Assembly: GCF_032884065.1 (NCBI RefSeq)
Contig: NC_088871.1
Location: 47,007,172 to 47,071,171, forward strand
Origin: Artemia franciscana
Lineage: Eukaryota > Arthropoda > Branchiopoda > Anostraca > Artemiidae
DNA: 64,000 bases
Reading direction: 5' to 3'
The notes beneath the pieces were generated by a model that saw only the letters and a program-made list of their open reading frames with translations, was not told the DNA's origin and searched no databases. The position numbers and the translations under genes were made by a program. This document shows, in pieces, positions 48,738 to 63,253 of this stretch. Every line of letters starts with the position of its first letter. The first letter of the stretch is position 1.

Positions 48738-51490
48738 GGATATGATGGATACTTATCTAACTTCCCTTTTAGTCTATATTCAACGGTAGGCAAGTGTGGT
48801 AGAGTTTATGGAGGGGCTCTGAGGACAGCTTTCGCTAATTGCCGAGATTTACATGGTAGTTTGAATTTTATTACTTTGCTTTGGCATGATGACAAAATTA
48901 CCATTTTGGGTCTATGAAACTTTTCTTATAAATGATAATGAAAACCTTTTAAAGTGTATTGGTTATGATTTTTCTTACAGAAATAGAATAACACGATCAG
49001 GTGGAGGGCTAGGATTTTCTGTTCAAAATGGGATCCCATGGGTAACTAAGAAGGAATTGTCTAGTTTTAACAACGAAATGATTTTTTGAAAGTCTGTTGA
49101 TTGAGGTTATGGTAAATACAAAAAAAATACTTGTTCTGTAATATATCGGCCACCCTCTGCGTCAGTCCCGGAACTCTTGGACATATATGAACAGTTTTTA
49201 GATGAGATTGATGAAAATGGAGATAATTTCGTGTTTATGGAAGATTTTAATCTCGATATCCTGTCTTATGATAATATAAATTATGAGCTGCGTAATTGAT
49301 AAACCCGAGAGAAATCGCGTGGTTTTCTGTGTTTAAATTTTGCAGAATCGTTGTTTCCGTCATGTACAATTCCTACAGGAATATCAAAGCAAACTGCAAC
49401 GTTATTAGATAATATTTTTACTTCAATTAATCTTTTCCAAACACGAGTTCTTCTAAATGATGTGAGTGATCACTGTGTTATACTGCCTGATCTGTGCTTA
49501 AATTATCGCACTTAAAATGTGATGAATATTAGAAAGAGACAAATTAGTAAAGTTAATATTTTTAATCTTAAAAATAAGTTATCAGGAATGGATTGGACTT
49601 CTATTCTGGAATCAAAGTGCCCCAAAGAGGCTACAATGATGTTCCTCGAAAAATTTCAAAATGATGAAACGTGACAATTCTGAAGCGTTAGACGGTTTTT
49701 TCTTCTAACCCCATGAAAGTAGTTATGCCCGGTATTACAATTGTATTTACACATATAACAAATTTAATATTTCAGACTAGAGTTTTCCCACTCCTTTTAA
49801 GGTTTCAAAAGTTATTGCTCTACATAAAAGGGATGACCGTAATAATACGTCTAATTACCACCCAATTTTAATGCTGTCTGCGTTTTCTAAAATTGTAGAA
49901 AGAGCGTTGTATCATCGGATGTATAATTTTTCTTGAAAAGTAGAATTGTTTTCAAAGTTTCAATTTGGTTTTCGAAAGGGACATGGCACTGAGCATCCTA
50001 TGATTATTATTAACCAGTTTGTGAGTGATTGTCTTGACAAATTGCTGCAAGCCTGTTCCTGGACATTTGAAAAGTGTTCGACTCAATATCTCATTTGCTT
50101 TTATTTTCTAAGCTTAATAATTCGGGGGTTCGTGGGAAAGCATTGGACTTAGTAACATCTTATCTTTCTGAGAGAAAACAAGTTACTGTAATTACTAATT
50201 CTGCTTCTTCTTTCCTTCCACTGTCGTCATCGGTTGGTGTCCCTCAGGGTTCAATTATGAGCCCTCTTTTCTTTCTTATTTATATTAACGATCTGTGCTT
50301 TGCTACAGCCTCCTCTTCTCTGGATACACAGTTTGCTGATGATACAGCTGGTTCTGTGTATGGTAAATCTTTAAATGAGCTTCAAATAAATATTTCCCAT
50401 ACATACAGTCATATTTCGAAATGGATTGATGATAATAAGCTTTTGCTTAATAAGAAAAAACTAAACTTATTATTTATTGTAGAGGTGAGTGCAGGTTCCC
50501 AAAATTAACTAACATTTGCGTTATGCTTGAAGACAGTTTATCGTCTATTGAAACAGTGAGAAGTATTCGTTATTTAGGGGTGGCTATCGACGAGAATCTT
50601 CATGGAAGGGTCACATCAATGTTGTTCGTGCGTAAGCATCACGGGGCGTTGGTATAATAAACCGGTTAAAACATTTAATTCCTTACTCAGCACTTTGGTC
50701 ATTTTCTTTCATTTTAGTATAGTCTCATTTTGATTATGAGGGATTGGTTTACGTAAATACGTTTCAGTCTAATCCACTTCAAAAGATACAAAATAAGGAT
50801 CCTCGTGCCCTTAAGTTATTTCTATCGTCTCCTCCCCTTTTGCAAAATAGATCAATTAAAAAATCGTTATTTAATGTTGTGGATATTTCCCCGATGAGTC
50901 TTAGCGTTCAGCCTTCTATATTTTTCTTAAAATATTTTAGTTAAATTCGATCGTGGAGATCTACCTAAATATTTTTATTTAATGAACGTTATGTCTCAAA
51001 ATGTCCATTTCCACTCGATCTGGATCTCGTCTATTAATCCCTTTGCCAAAATATGTGAGGTCAAAATTTACAGTGCAGTATATGGTTCCTTTGATTTGGT
51101 CTGAATTTGTTGCATCTATAGATGTAAAATTGTCCTGCGATTAGATCTAGGCTCCGAACGAATTAACAACTTATTTTTTGTGTAGAATGGTGTCTTGTAT
51201 TTATTATTTTATGATTTTTTGGATATGAACTTTCTGCACTCCCTGCCCACTGTTAAGCCTGATAATTGGTATTATTAAGTTAGTATTGTCTCGAATGAAC
51301 GTGTGTTTGACAGTAGGTGGGAGTGACATGTCAAGCTTATTTCTTTAATAAGACAAAAAAGGCAAGAATAGTCGTGTTTACTTCAGTAGTATGATGTATT
51401 GTTTTTTTTTCCGTTGGTATACGAGCATGCTCCCCCCCCAACGGAAAAAATGTGTATTTTATTGCTATTGTAATAAAGAACATTGAACCT
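48738..51490 (+). pseudogene. CR1/Jockey-like LINE, endonuclease and RT, broken
   Basis: Plus-strand frames give an endonuclease (ILG.xETFLINDNENLLKC, then RNRITRSGGGLGFSVQNGI, then VIYRPPSASVPELLDIYEQF and NFVFMEDFNLDILSYD). They then give an RT: LFSKFQFGFRKGHGTEHPMI, VFDSISHLLLFSKLNNSGV, SSVGVPQGSIMSPLFFLIYI and DTQFADDTAGSVYGKS. GVPQGS and FADD are motifs B and C. A tail reading IETVRSIRYLGVAIDENL follows. More than ten stops or frame changes interrupt it. The 3' end is near TTGTAATAAAGAACATTGAA (51,467-51,486). The first Gly of the usual GDFN endonuclease motif is replaced (MEDFN), and the Mg-binding Asp is kept. Confidence 0.8.
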
Positions 51491-52642
51491 TGAAGCGTGA
51501 ACTTTCAATTATTTCATAGAACTAAAATTAATAATCAGAATAACGTTTCAGGGGAATGGGTGATTTAAAACAAGGAAAAGGATTTCACTTTCAGGACCAA
51601 ATCTTCCAGAAAAGGAGGCCCTTCAGGCCAATGTTAGGAAGTCTCCCCATTAGGATCAGCTATTAAGCTCACACCAGTACCCATTCACCTACGAAACTTC
51701 CGTTTTTATAAGTTTTCCCCTAAAATCTCTAATACTTTCAACATACTTCACATTTGTTACGTTTACTTTAAATTTATGCCCAATCTCTTCAAAATATTAA
51801 CCCTTCCAGGAATAAGTTCTTGTGCAAGCGCCATGACAGTTAAGGTCCATCCACAGATTAAGGTTTAAGGCCTAATGAAACAAGTAAGGGCAGATTCAGG
51901 TTTAAGACCTCTAAAACATATAATCCAAGTAGATTCTTGGACTTGATTACATATACAGCATATTGTGTAGACCATGTTTGTGACAGCAGATAAAATTAAA
52001 TATAGCTTTTGAACTTCGAGGCTATCCCTTTTTTGTTGTAGATATATGTCAGGGTCAGATCGAGATCGGAGAGCAAAATTATCCTACTCAAAAACGTATT
52101 CCAAGAACAGGGCGATCAATGGTTCAGAACACTCCTTAGTCTAACTAATAAAATTTTATCAGCTTAATTTTCGTTTGGCTGTTAATGATAATGAAAATAG
52201 ATAAGGAGGAGTAAAGTAATTTCGCTCTCAAGTAAAGTGCTGACGTGTCGATTGATGATAAAACTGAATTTTTGGTGGCTAAGCAAAGAGAGTGGTACAG
52301 AGTTTTCGATCTAGATCATTCTCATTAATGTGCTAAATTGGAGAGGATCTCTAGAATCTCCGTCTATCACGGAATAGGATAAAATCGCTCTTACGTCTCG
52401 AACTTTTTGTTTAGTTTCCGATTTTCTTTCCAGTGTAGGAATAATAATACCATAAGAAAATGACATACCCCACACAGTATCAAAGTAACCCCATTTGGGA
52501 GGCCCATAGTAATGGGTGATGAGACTTCCACGTTTTTTTCCGACTACTTTACATAGTAGGAATGATCGTATAAACTTGCGAGGGGGCTCATTCGATGAGA
52601 AATTGGAAGTTCTAGTGCCCCTTTTAAGAGTCGAAAGCCATC
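51491..52642. other. Mad intron, no recognised feature
   Basis: AT-rich non-coding sequence with short frames only. Confidence 0.4.
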
Positions 52643-52985
52643 AAAGGATACGGCACTAGATCCATAAGTCAAAAAGGATACGGCACTAGATCCATAAGTC
52701 AAAAACCGGCGGTGCTGATCTCTGTTTCGAGACCCTCCGGCCAGGAAGTGCAATGGGGGTTGGGGAACGGCCATCCTGTACTTTCGCACACCCTTCCTGA
52801 TTACCTTCCCCAGATTTCTCCAGGCACACATTTGGAGGTGGGTCGACTCTGGATGAGCTTACTGAGTCACGCCGCTAATCCTTCGTCCCAAACTAAATAA
52901 CTGGCCACACCAGGAACCCAACTCCAGCTCTTCGGACGAAGGATTCTAAATTTAGTACGCCAACCACTGGGCTAGGACAGCTAGA
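52643..52985 (-). mobile_element. tRNA-derived SINE, copy 3
   Basis: On the minus strand the A-box-like TAGCCCAGTGG (near 52,960-52,975) is followed by a degenerate B-box region, then the shared body (GCTCATCCAGAGTCGACCCA, GAAATCTGGGGAAGGTAATC, GTGCGAAAGTACAGGATGGC). Its 3' tail holds a 30-bp tandem duplication of GGATACGGCACTAGATCCAT plus AAGTCAAAAA (52,643-52,702). It lies within the last Mad intron. Confidence 0.75.
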
Positions 52986-53138
52986 AAAGCGATCAAAGGG
53001 AAAAAATAATAATTTTTGACAATAACTGCATTTTTGGCATCTTTTACGCATTTTCTTCTATCCCATAAGCAGAACTTACCTATTGGTAGACATTTTTTTA
53101 CCCATTAGTGGAACCATTTTACCCGTTAGCTGAACTTA

Positions 53139-55110
<1,972 letters not shown>

Positions 55111-56029
55111 TATATCTAGGTACACTCGTGCAAAAGCAAAGTATCCGTTTATTTCTCTTAACTAGAGTGGGAAATATACTGGAGACAGATCTTCGGCGAT
55201 TAAACATTTGAAGATAGAGATTAAAAAAACTGTTACCGCCACTTACAGTTTATTGTCTGATGACTTCATTAAAAAAAAATATAGCATTTCTAAGAAAATT
55301 AAATATCTGATTCAATTAATCTGCAGTAGGATTAGAGCTTAAATTTGTCTTTGGATGATAATTAATTTAAAAAGCTTTTTCTACAATACAAATTTTTCAA
55401 AGAAAAGTAAAGAGCTCCATTAAACCAAGAATGAGCAAAGATAAAGTCAAATAATCTTCTAAGCGTATAACTACTGCAAATCACTATCAATAAATAAATG
55501 AAACTCAAAACGAAGATAAATTACAATAAATAGCCGGAGTAAAACTCAAAACGAGAAAAAATTAGTATGAGTAGGACTGATAACCCTTATGCCTTCTCAA
55601 GACCAGAACACAGTATGTGCTTTACTGAAAAATACAAACAAACAAATGATCGTGGATTGCCAGTTAAATTGACATATACTGATATTTCTTCGTTAAGGTT
55701 TTGATACTTTTTCATATATGAAAGTAAGAAGGGTGAAAACATTTCAAGCGTATTTATTTTTGATCTTAAAAAGGCATCGAGGTTGTCAGCCCTACTCATA
55801 TTAATTTTTGACTCGCTTATTTATTGTACAAATTAAATAAACAAAATACGTTTAAAATGTTTTAACTTTTTTAACTTAAATAACTTAAATATTATTAAAA
55901 CTTTAAGGAATATATATCAGTATATGTATACTAAACTGACAATCCACAGCCATCTTTTTTTTAGTAAAGTGCAAATAAGAGTATGGTCTTGAGAAGGTAT
56001 GGGGGCTGTCAGACATAATCTCCATACCT
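55111..56029. other. Mad intron, no recognised feature
   Basis: AT-rich sequence. The minus-strand frame at 55,587-55,799 is not similar to any Smad segment. Confidence 0.4.
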
Positions 56030-56716
56030 TTCAACTATACTGAACAAAATAGCTATCTTAAAATTTTGATTAGATGTGTTTTGGGGATTGATGGGTGAGG
56101 GGGAGGGGGCTTGTTGCCCTTCAATCACTTTTGACTAACAAAAATGGCACTAGCCCATTCAATTTCCATTCGAATGAGTTTCTGCGGCAGCAAATGGCCG
56201 TCTCGAAATTTCTATCTGATGCATAAGGGTAAATACGAGGTTGGAGGGGTGGGGCTATCCACCCTCCGATCACCCTGGATCGTAAAAAGGCCACTAGAGC
56301 TTCTGATTACCATTCCAACGAGCCCCCTCCGAAGTTTATACGATCACCCTTTTCTATATATACGTTATATGCCCCCAGGGCATAACTTACCTCACCCTGA
56401 GGGCTGGGGGGGGGGTGACATCTTTAAAGATATAAGTTCCGGTTCTTTGAATAACGTTGAGCAAAATGGCTATCTCAAAATTTTCATTGGATGTGTTTGG
56501 GGAAATGGTGGACGAGGGAGGGGGGTTAGTTGCCCTCCAATCACTTTCGACTATTAAAAGGGCACTGACTCTTTCAATTTACAATCGAGTGAGCTGTTTT
56601 CAAAGTTTCTACGACAACGAATGGCCATCTCAAAATTTCTATCAGATGCATTTCGGTAAAATTCGAGGTGTGGTAGGGAAATCCAATGATCCCCCCTCGA
56701 AGTTTATAAGATCACC

Positions 56717-56785
<69 letters not shown>

Positions 56786-57065
56786 ATATGCACCCAGGCC
56801 ATAACATGCAACTCTTGTCCTGAGGGCTGTTGGGGGTTGTCATCCTCAAAGACATAATTTCCGGACCTTTCAATTACGTTGAACAAAATGTCTATCTCAA
56901 AATTTTGATTGAATGTGTTCGGGGAAATGGTGGGCGTGGGAGAGGGTTAGCTGCCCTCCAATAGCTCCCGATTATTAAAAGGAACACTAGCTCTTTCAAT
57001 TTCCAATCGAATGAGCCCTTTTCGAAGTTTCTACGACAACTCTTTCGATACGAAGTGTCCTGGTC
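56030..57065. repeat. Three tandem copies of dispersed repeat family C
   Basis: Copies begin near 56,041, 56,458 and 56,881 with CTGAACAAAATAGCTATCTT or similar, so the spacing is about 417 and 423 bp. Each has ATTTTGATTGGATGTGTTTG, a G-rich stretch, GTTGCCCTCCAATCACTTTC, AAAAGGGCACTAGC, TTTCAATTTCCATTCGAATG and CGAAGTTTCTACGACAAC. Copy two contains a (TA)n tract (56,719-56,781) exactly where copy one has a short TATATATACG, so the microsatellite grew inside the repeat. Confidence 0.75.
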
Positions 57066-57328
57066 TAAATAATAATAATAAAATAAATAAATAATACATT
57101 GTGCTCACATCGCTCTTTACTTAGGTAGCTCTGTTGCGCTGCCTATGATTAATGAGCGTCTTTTATTTTCAAGCAATATTTTGAATCAAAATCCAGTTTC
57201 CATTAAATAGACCTAGGTTACCCAGGGAAAATGATGGTGGGTGAAGTAGGCTAGCTGATTCTAAGCTAGCAGGCCTACTAAAGATAAAACTTCCGTTACC
57301 ATCCCCTGTACTGTGGACTATCTGACAA
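57066..57328. other. Mad intron, spacer between repeat family C and satellite B
   Basis: An AATAATAATAAAATAAATAA simple stretch begins near 57,070; otherwise no feature was recognised. Confidence 0.4.
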
Positions 57329-59548
57329 GACAAATATTGAGCCGTTTTGTGTCAGACCAATTACCCACTGCAGAAGAGTTTGTGAACCATGAGGAGCAGA
57401 ATCAGACTAAAGATTTAATTTGAAAGACAAATATTTAGCCGTTTTGTCAGACCAGTTACCCACTGCAGAAGAGTTTGTGAACCATGAGGAGCAGAATCAG
57501 ACTAAAAATTTAATTTGAACGACACATATTGAGCCGTTTTGCGTCAGACCAATTACCCACTGCAAAACAGTTTGTGAACCATGAGGAGCAGAATCAGACT
57601 AAAAATTTAATTTGAAAAACAAATATTGAGCCGTTTTGTGTCAGACCAATTACCCACTGCAGAAGAGTTTGTGAACCATGAGAAGCGGAATCAGACTAAA
57701 ATTTTATTTGAAAGACAAATATTTAGCCGTTTTGTGTCAGACCAATTACCCACTGCAAAATAGTTTGTGAACCATGAGGAGCAGAATCAGACTAAAAATT
57801 TAATTTGAAGACAAATATTGAGCCGTTTTGCGTCAGACCTATTACCCACTGCAGAAGAGTTTGTGAACCATGAGGAGTAGAATCAGACTAAAGATTTAAT
57901 TTGAAAGACAAATATTGAGCCGTTTTGCGTCAGACCAATTACCCACTGCAAAATAGTTTGTGAACCATGAGGAGCAGAATCAGACTAAAAATTTAATTTG
58001 AAAGACAAATATTGAGCCGTTTTGCTTCAGACCAATTACCCACTGCAGAAGAGTTTGTGAACCATGAGGAGCAGAATCAGACTAAAGATTTAATTTGAAA
58101 GACAAATATTGAGCCGTTTGCGTCAGACCAATTACCCACTGCAAAATAGTTTGTGAACCATGAGGAGCAGAATCAGACTAAAAATTTAATTTGAAAGACA
58201 AATATTGAGCCGTTTTGCGTCAGACCAATTACCCACTGCAAAATAGTTTGTGAACCATGAGGAGCAGAATCAGACTAAAAATTTAATTTGAAAGACAAAT
58301 ATTGAGCCGTTTTGCGTCAGACCAATTACCCACTGCAGAAGAGTTTGTGAACCATGAGAAGCGGAATCAGACTAAAAATATATTTGAAAGACAAATATTG
58401 AGCCGTTTTACGTTAGACCAATTACCGACTCCAGAATAGTTTGTGAACCATGAGGAGCAGAATCAGACTAAAAATTTAATTTGAAAGACAAATATTGAGC
58501 CGTTTTGCGTCAGACCAATTACCCACTGCAGAAGAGTTTGTGAACCATGAGAAGCGGAATCAGACTAAAATTTAATTTGAAAGACAAATATTGAGCCGTT
58601 TTGCTTCAGACCAATTACCCACTGCAGAAGAGTTTGTGAACCATGAGGAGCAGAATCAGACTAAAGATTTAATTTGAAAGACAAATATTGAGCCGTTTGC
58701 GTCAGACCAATTACCCACTGCAAAATAGTTTGTGAACCATGAGGAGCAGAATCAGACTAAAAATTTAATTTGAAAGACAAATATTGAGCCGTTTTGCGTC
58801 AGACCAATTACCCACTGCAAAATAGTTTGTGAACCATGAGGAGCAGAATCAGACTAAAAATTTAATTTGAAAGACAAATATTGAGCCGTTTTGCGTCAGA
58901 CCAATTACCCACTGCAGAAGAGTTTGTGAACCATGAGAAGCGGAATCAGACTAAAAATATATTTGAAAGACAAATATTGAGCCGTTTTGCGTTAGACCAA
59001 TTACCGACTCCAGAATAGTTTGTGAACCATGAGGAGCAGAATCAGACTAAAAATTTAATTTGAAAGACAAATATTGAGCCGTTTTGCGTCAGACCAATTA
59101 CCCACTGCAGAAGAGTTTGTGAACCATGAGAAGCGGAATCAGACTAAAAATTTAATTTGAAAGACAAATATTGAGCCGTTTTATGTCAGACCAATTACCC
59201 ACTGCAGAAGAGTTTGTGAACCATGAGGAGCCGAATCAGACTAAAGATTTAATTTGAAAGACAAATATTTAGCCGTTTTGTGTCTGACCAAGTACCCACT
59301 GCAGAAGAGTTTGTGAACCATGAGAAGCGGAATCAGACTAAAGATTTAATTTGAAAGACAAATATTTAGCCGTTTTGTGTCAGACCAATTACCCACTGCA
59401 GAAGAGTTTGTGAACCATGAGAAGCGGAATCAGACTAAAATTTTATTTGAAAGACAAATATTGAGCCATTTTGCGTCAGACCAATTACCGACTCCAGAAT
59501 AGTTTGTGAACCATGAGGAGCAGAATCAGACTAAAAATTCAATTTGAA
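57329..59548. repeat. Satellite B: about 23 copies of a 97-bp unit
   Basis: The unit is GACAAATATTGAGCCGTTTT, GCGTCAGACCAATTACCCAC, TGCAGAAGAGTTTGTGAACC, ATGAGGAGCAGAATCAGACT, AAAAATTTAATTTGAAA, which is 97 bp. Variants differ at a few fixed places: CAGAAGAG, CAAAATAG or CAGAATAG; GGAGCAG or GAAGCGG; TTGCGTC, TTGCTTC or TTGTGTC. The order of variants around 58,024-58,600 repeats at 58,603-59,180, so about six units form a higher-order repeat of 579 bp. It lies wholly in the Mad intron between 54,925 and 63,866. Confidence 0.92.
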
Positions 59549-60623
59549 TATTTAAGCTCATAATGCTGCGCAGGATTGATTGGAATAATTGTATAATATA
59601 ATATTTATTTCCAAAGAAAGAGAAATGAATTTCAAGAGAAAAAAAGAAAGAGATAGAAAAATTCCAGGACTTACCCAAATCTTGGTCCCGATAGCCCATC
59701 CTACCAACACATCTAAAACCCCTACTTTCATCCGAAAACAGCCACGTATTTCTTTTTTTTTTACGGGGAACTTGAAAGAAAATCAATTTCAATTTAACTA
59801 CACTTCAAAAATCATAAAATCAGAGACAAATTGTTTTAAGATCTCTACCCACATTCGCCAGCTTTTTTAAACATTCAGCAAAATTATTCCGAACATTTCT
59901 TTTCAAAAATCTCTCATAAAATCAAAAATTCCTGAGAAAAATGCACAAAGAGAAAATGGCTCAAAGAGGGACAAAAAGTGATTGATTCTTGCACTTGACA
60001 GTACCAAACCTAGAAATACGTATTTTTTTCGAAATGATTTTCACAAGAAAGAGCGAAATATAAGAGGAATAAATATTTTGGGGGTTTGAAGATTTACTTC
60101 CCTCCTTCTACGTATCCCCATATGGATTTGCATTTAAATAATTAGAAACAAAACCTACCAAAGAACTCACAGAGGTGCCCAAAAAGCCAAAATAAAAGGG
60201 CTGAAAACTCATTCCAGAAATAGGGTTTAAATTTTGAAATATACTAAATTTACAGAGGAAAAAGAAGTATATAGTAAGAAAGCAAGAATAACTGTAAAAG
60301 TCAAACGGTTACAAATAAATAAGTTGAAAATTTATTGTAGCTGGTTGAATTTTTACATATACCTTGGAAATAATATACCACTATTTTGGCAGCATACCGA
60401 CTTTACAACTCCATAGGAGAGGGGCTAGCACATTCACAATAATAAATGGACCCTCTTTTACTAGGGATTTCTTTTTTTTTACATTGCTAACCATATTATT
60501 TGGCTCAGAAGGACATAACGGTCTTTACACAAATCCAGAAAAGAAATATTCTCTGATCACACCCAAAACATTTCTTCGAAACGTTCTCGCCTTTTAAGTA
60601 GCGTTAACTAGGCATTGACAACT
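59549..60623. other. Mad intron, no recognised feature
   Basis: AT-rich non-coding sequence. Frames such as 59,589-59,870 are composition-driven. Confidence 0.4.
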
Positions 60624-60963
60624 TTCATCGAGCCGTCCTGGCCGAGTGGGTTGGTGCGCTGGATTCGGGATCCCTTGTCTGAGAGGACGCGGGTTCGAAT
60701 CCCATTGTACCCAATTCTTCAGTTTGGGACGGGGGTCAGTGGCATGACTCTGTAAGCTTAGCCAGAGTCGACCCAGCTCTAAATGGGTACCTGGAGAAAT
60801 CTGGGGAAGGTAAACAGGAAGGGTGTGCGAAAGCACAGGATGGCTGGCCCCCAACCCCCCATTGCACTTCCTGGCTGAAGGGCCAAGAAACGGTGATCAG
60901 CATCACCGGTACGGACTGTAAAGTCTAATGCCGTATCATTTACCTTTTTTTTTACCTTTACCT
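60624..60963 (+). mobile_element. tRNA-derived SINE, copy 4, full length with target duplication
   Basis: The head has an A box TGGCCGAGTGG (near 60,638-60,648) and a B box GGTTCGAATCC (near 60,691-60,701), fitting a tRNA of the long-variable-arm class. The body contains CTGTAAGCTTAGCCAGAGTC, GGTACCTGGAGAAATCTGGG and GAAAGCACAGGATGGCTGGC, and the tail is T-rich (TACCTTTTTTTTTACC). The 10-bp sequence ATTGACAACT occurs on both sides (60,614-60,623 and 60,964-60,973), a clear target-site duplication. It is the best preserved of four copies. Confidence 0.88.
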
Positions 60964-61924
60964 ATTGACAACTCTAGTATGGTATTTTACCTTTGAAGCT
61001 GAGCATCACCATATCGTGGATGGAGTGTTTTTTCATGAGCCATTTCAGTTTTTCGACAGAAGCCTCGCTGTTTATTTTAACACTCTTTTTAATACCAAGG
61101 AAAGTAAAAGCGAAACAATGTTTGAATTGGTGAAATGGGAACTTAAACAGCGGCGTATGTCTTAAACAATTAAGAAAAATTGTCAAACAATAAAGAGGAA
61201 GGGAGCTACGAGTAGGGGAACAAGTGGCACCCTGAGATTTACGCCAGGTGGTGAAGAGTGGGCAAACTCTTGGTAAAAAAAAAAATTTTGAACAAAAACC
61301 ACCAATTTACAAACACCATTATTCTAAATGAAAGGCCAAACGAAACTCTATTTAAATATTTTTTTTCACTGTCAGTCAGTTTTTTTTTTGTCTTGTTCCT
61401 TTTTATTTCATTCCAAGATCGTGTCCATCCAGTGTGGTCTTAGAACTTGTTTGAAGTACCTAGGACAATGAAAACGAAACTTGATCGTTTGAATTAGTAA
61501 AGTGAAAACTTACACGCAGGAATAGGCCTTAAATAATTAGATTAATTCGATTTTCAATGAGGAAAATTTCCATATGCAGTTAAGCAGTTTCCAGTAGTAG
61601 AAGGTGTTCGGTAGAGTGAAAAATCAGTGAAAATCAAGCTAACTTGGGCAGCTGTAGCATTTTAGGAATTGACCGTGGTGGCAACCCTGATACTAAGGAA
61701 GAAATATTCACAAATCAAATTGACCTATGAGCCTAATAGAGAGAGGAAATAATTTTTGCCGTATAACACCAATGAGGTGGAAAAAAGCAGCTTTCCTTTG
61801 AAGGTGTAGTTGTCTTTGCGAATTAACACACTTTTAATGTTTGAATTTTTATGGGCAAAAAGTGTTGTCAAATCTATATAATCAATTTCGCTTATTTATT
61901 TTCATGGTTCAACATGAAAGTACT
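60964..61924. other. Mad intron, no recognised feature
   Basis: The two overlapping frames at 60,965-61,186 face each other and neither resembles a known family. Otherwise AT-rich. Confidence 0.4.
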
Positions 61925-63193
61925 AACAAAAGTATGATATACTTCGTATATGAAAGGGGCTGCTTCCTCATCAACGCCCCGCTCTTTACGCTAAAGTTTG
62001 ACTCTGTCTCTCAACCCTTCTTTATAAAACAGTAAAAAACTTTAGCGTAAAGAGCGAGGCGTTTATGAGGAAGTAGCCCCTTTCATATACGAAGTAATTT
62101 ATGTTCGTTTTAAGTTTTAATGTCACTCCTTGCTTTCAGTTAAAAAACTTTTTTTTTATTTAATTTCTGAACGTTTTTGAATCAATGCATGTTTTGATCT
62201 TGGCTCTCCGCAGAGGAATAATTAAAACGAAATTTGCATATTTATCTTGTTTGGCTAAATGGCTTTCTCATAATTTTGATCGATTGATTTTGAGAAAAAA
62301 TGAGTTGTGGAGGAAGCCTAGTTGCCCTCCGATTTTCGGTTAATTAAAAAGGCACCTAGAACTATTAATTTTTTACGAATCTTTTTATTAGTAAAAGATA
62401 TACGTAACTTATAAATTGGCTTACGTAAAGAACTTTTATATTCTCATGTTTTTATTACATATATGAGGGGGTTCGCCCCCTCGTCAGTACCTCGCTTTTT
62501 ACACTAAAGCTTAAATTTTGTCCCAATTCATTAAGAATGACCCCTGAATCACAAAAGCCGTAGAATAAATAGTTGAAATTACTAAAAATATCTTACGTAA
62601 AGAGCGATGTAATAGGAGGAGGTGAGCCCCTCCTACTACCTAATCCCTCCAATAATTTCTGTTCGTTTTAAGTTTTAATGCTGCTCCTTACTTCCAGCTA
62701 AAAAAAAACTTTTTTATATTTATTTTTTCATTGTTTTATTTATAAGTAATGCTAGTAAATCCTGCACTCCCTTCATGGAAATTTTCTTCCCCCATGACAA
62801 ATTCCTCGATGGAAAGTTCCCCCAGCATATCCCCTTCTTCTCAGCCCCTTCCCCCAACCAAAAAATCCTCCTGAAAACGCCTGTACACTTCCCAATAACC
62901 ATTACTACATATAAGCACTGGTCAAAGTTTTTAACTTGTAGCCCCTCCCACGGGGACTGTGGGGAGTAAGTCGTCCCCAAAGACATAGTTATAAGGTTTT
63001 TCGACTACGTTGAATAAGATGGCTATCTCAGAATTTTGATCCGTTGACTTTGGGAAAATAATTAGCGTGGGAGGGAGCCTAGGTGCCCTCCAAGTTTTTT
63101 GGTTACTTAAAAAGGGCACTAGAACTTTTATTTCCGTTAGAATGAGCCCTCTCGCAACATTCAATGACAACTGGGTCGATACGGTCACCCCTG

Positions 63194-63253
<60 letters not shown>

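Noticed and set aside
57329-59548. Regular 97-bp repeats considered as a CRISPR-like array
   Set aside because: Whole units repeat head to tail with no unique spacers, and the host is eukaryotic; it is a satellite.
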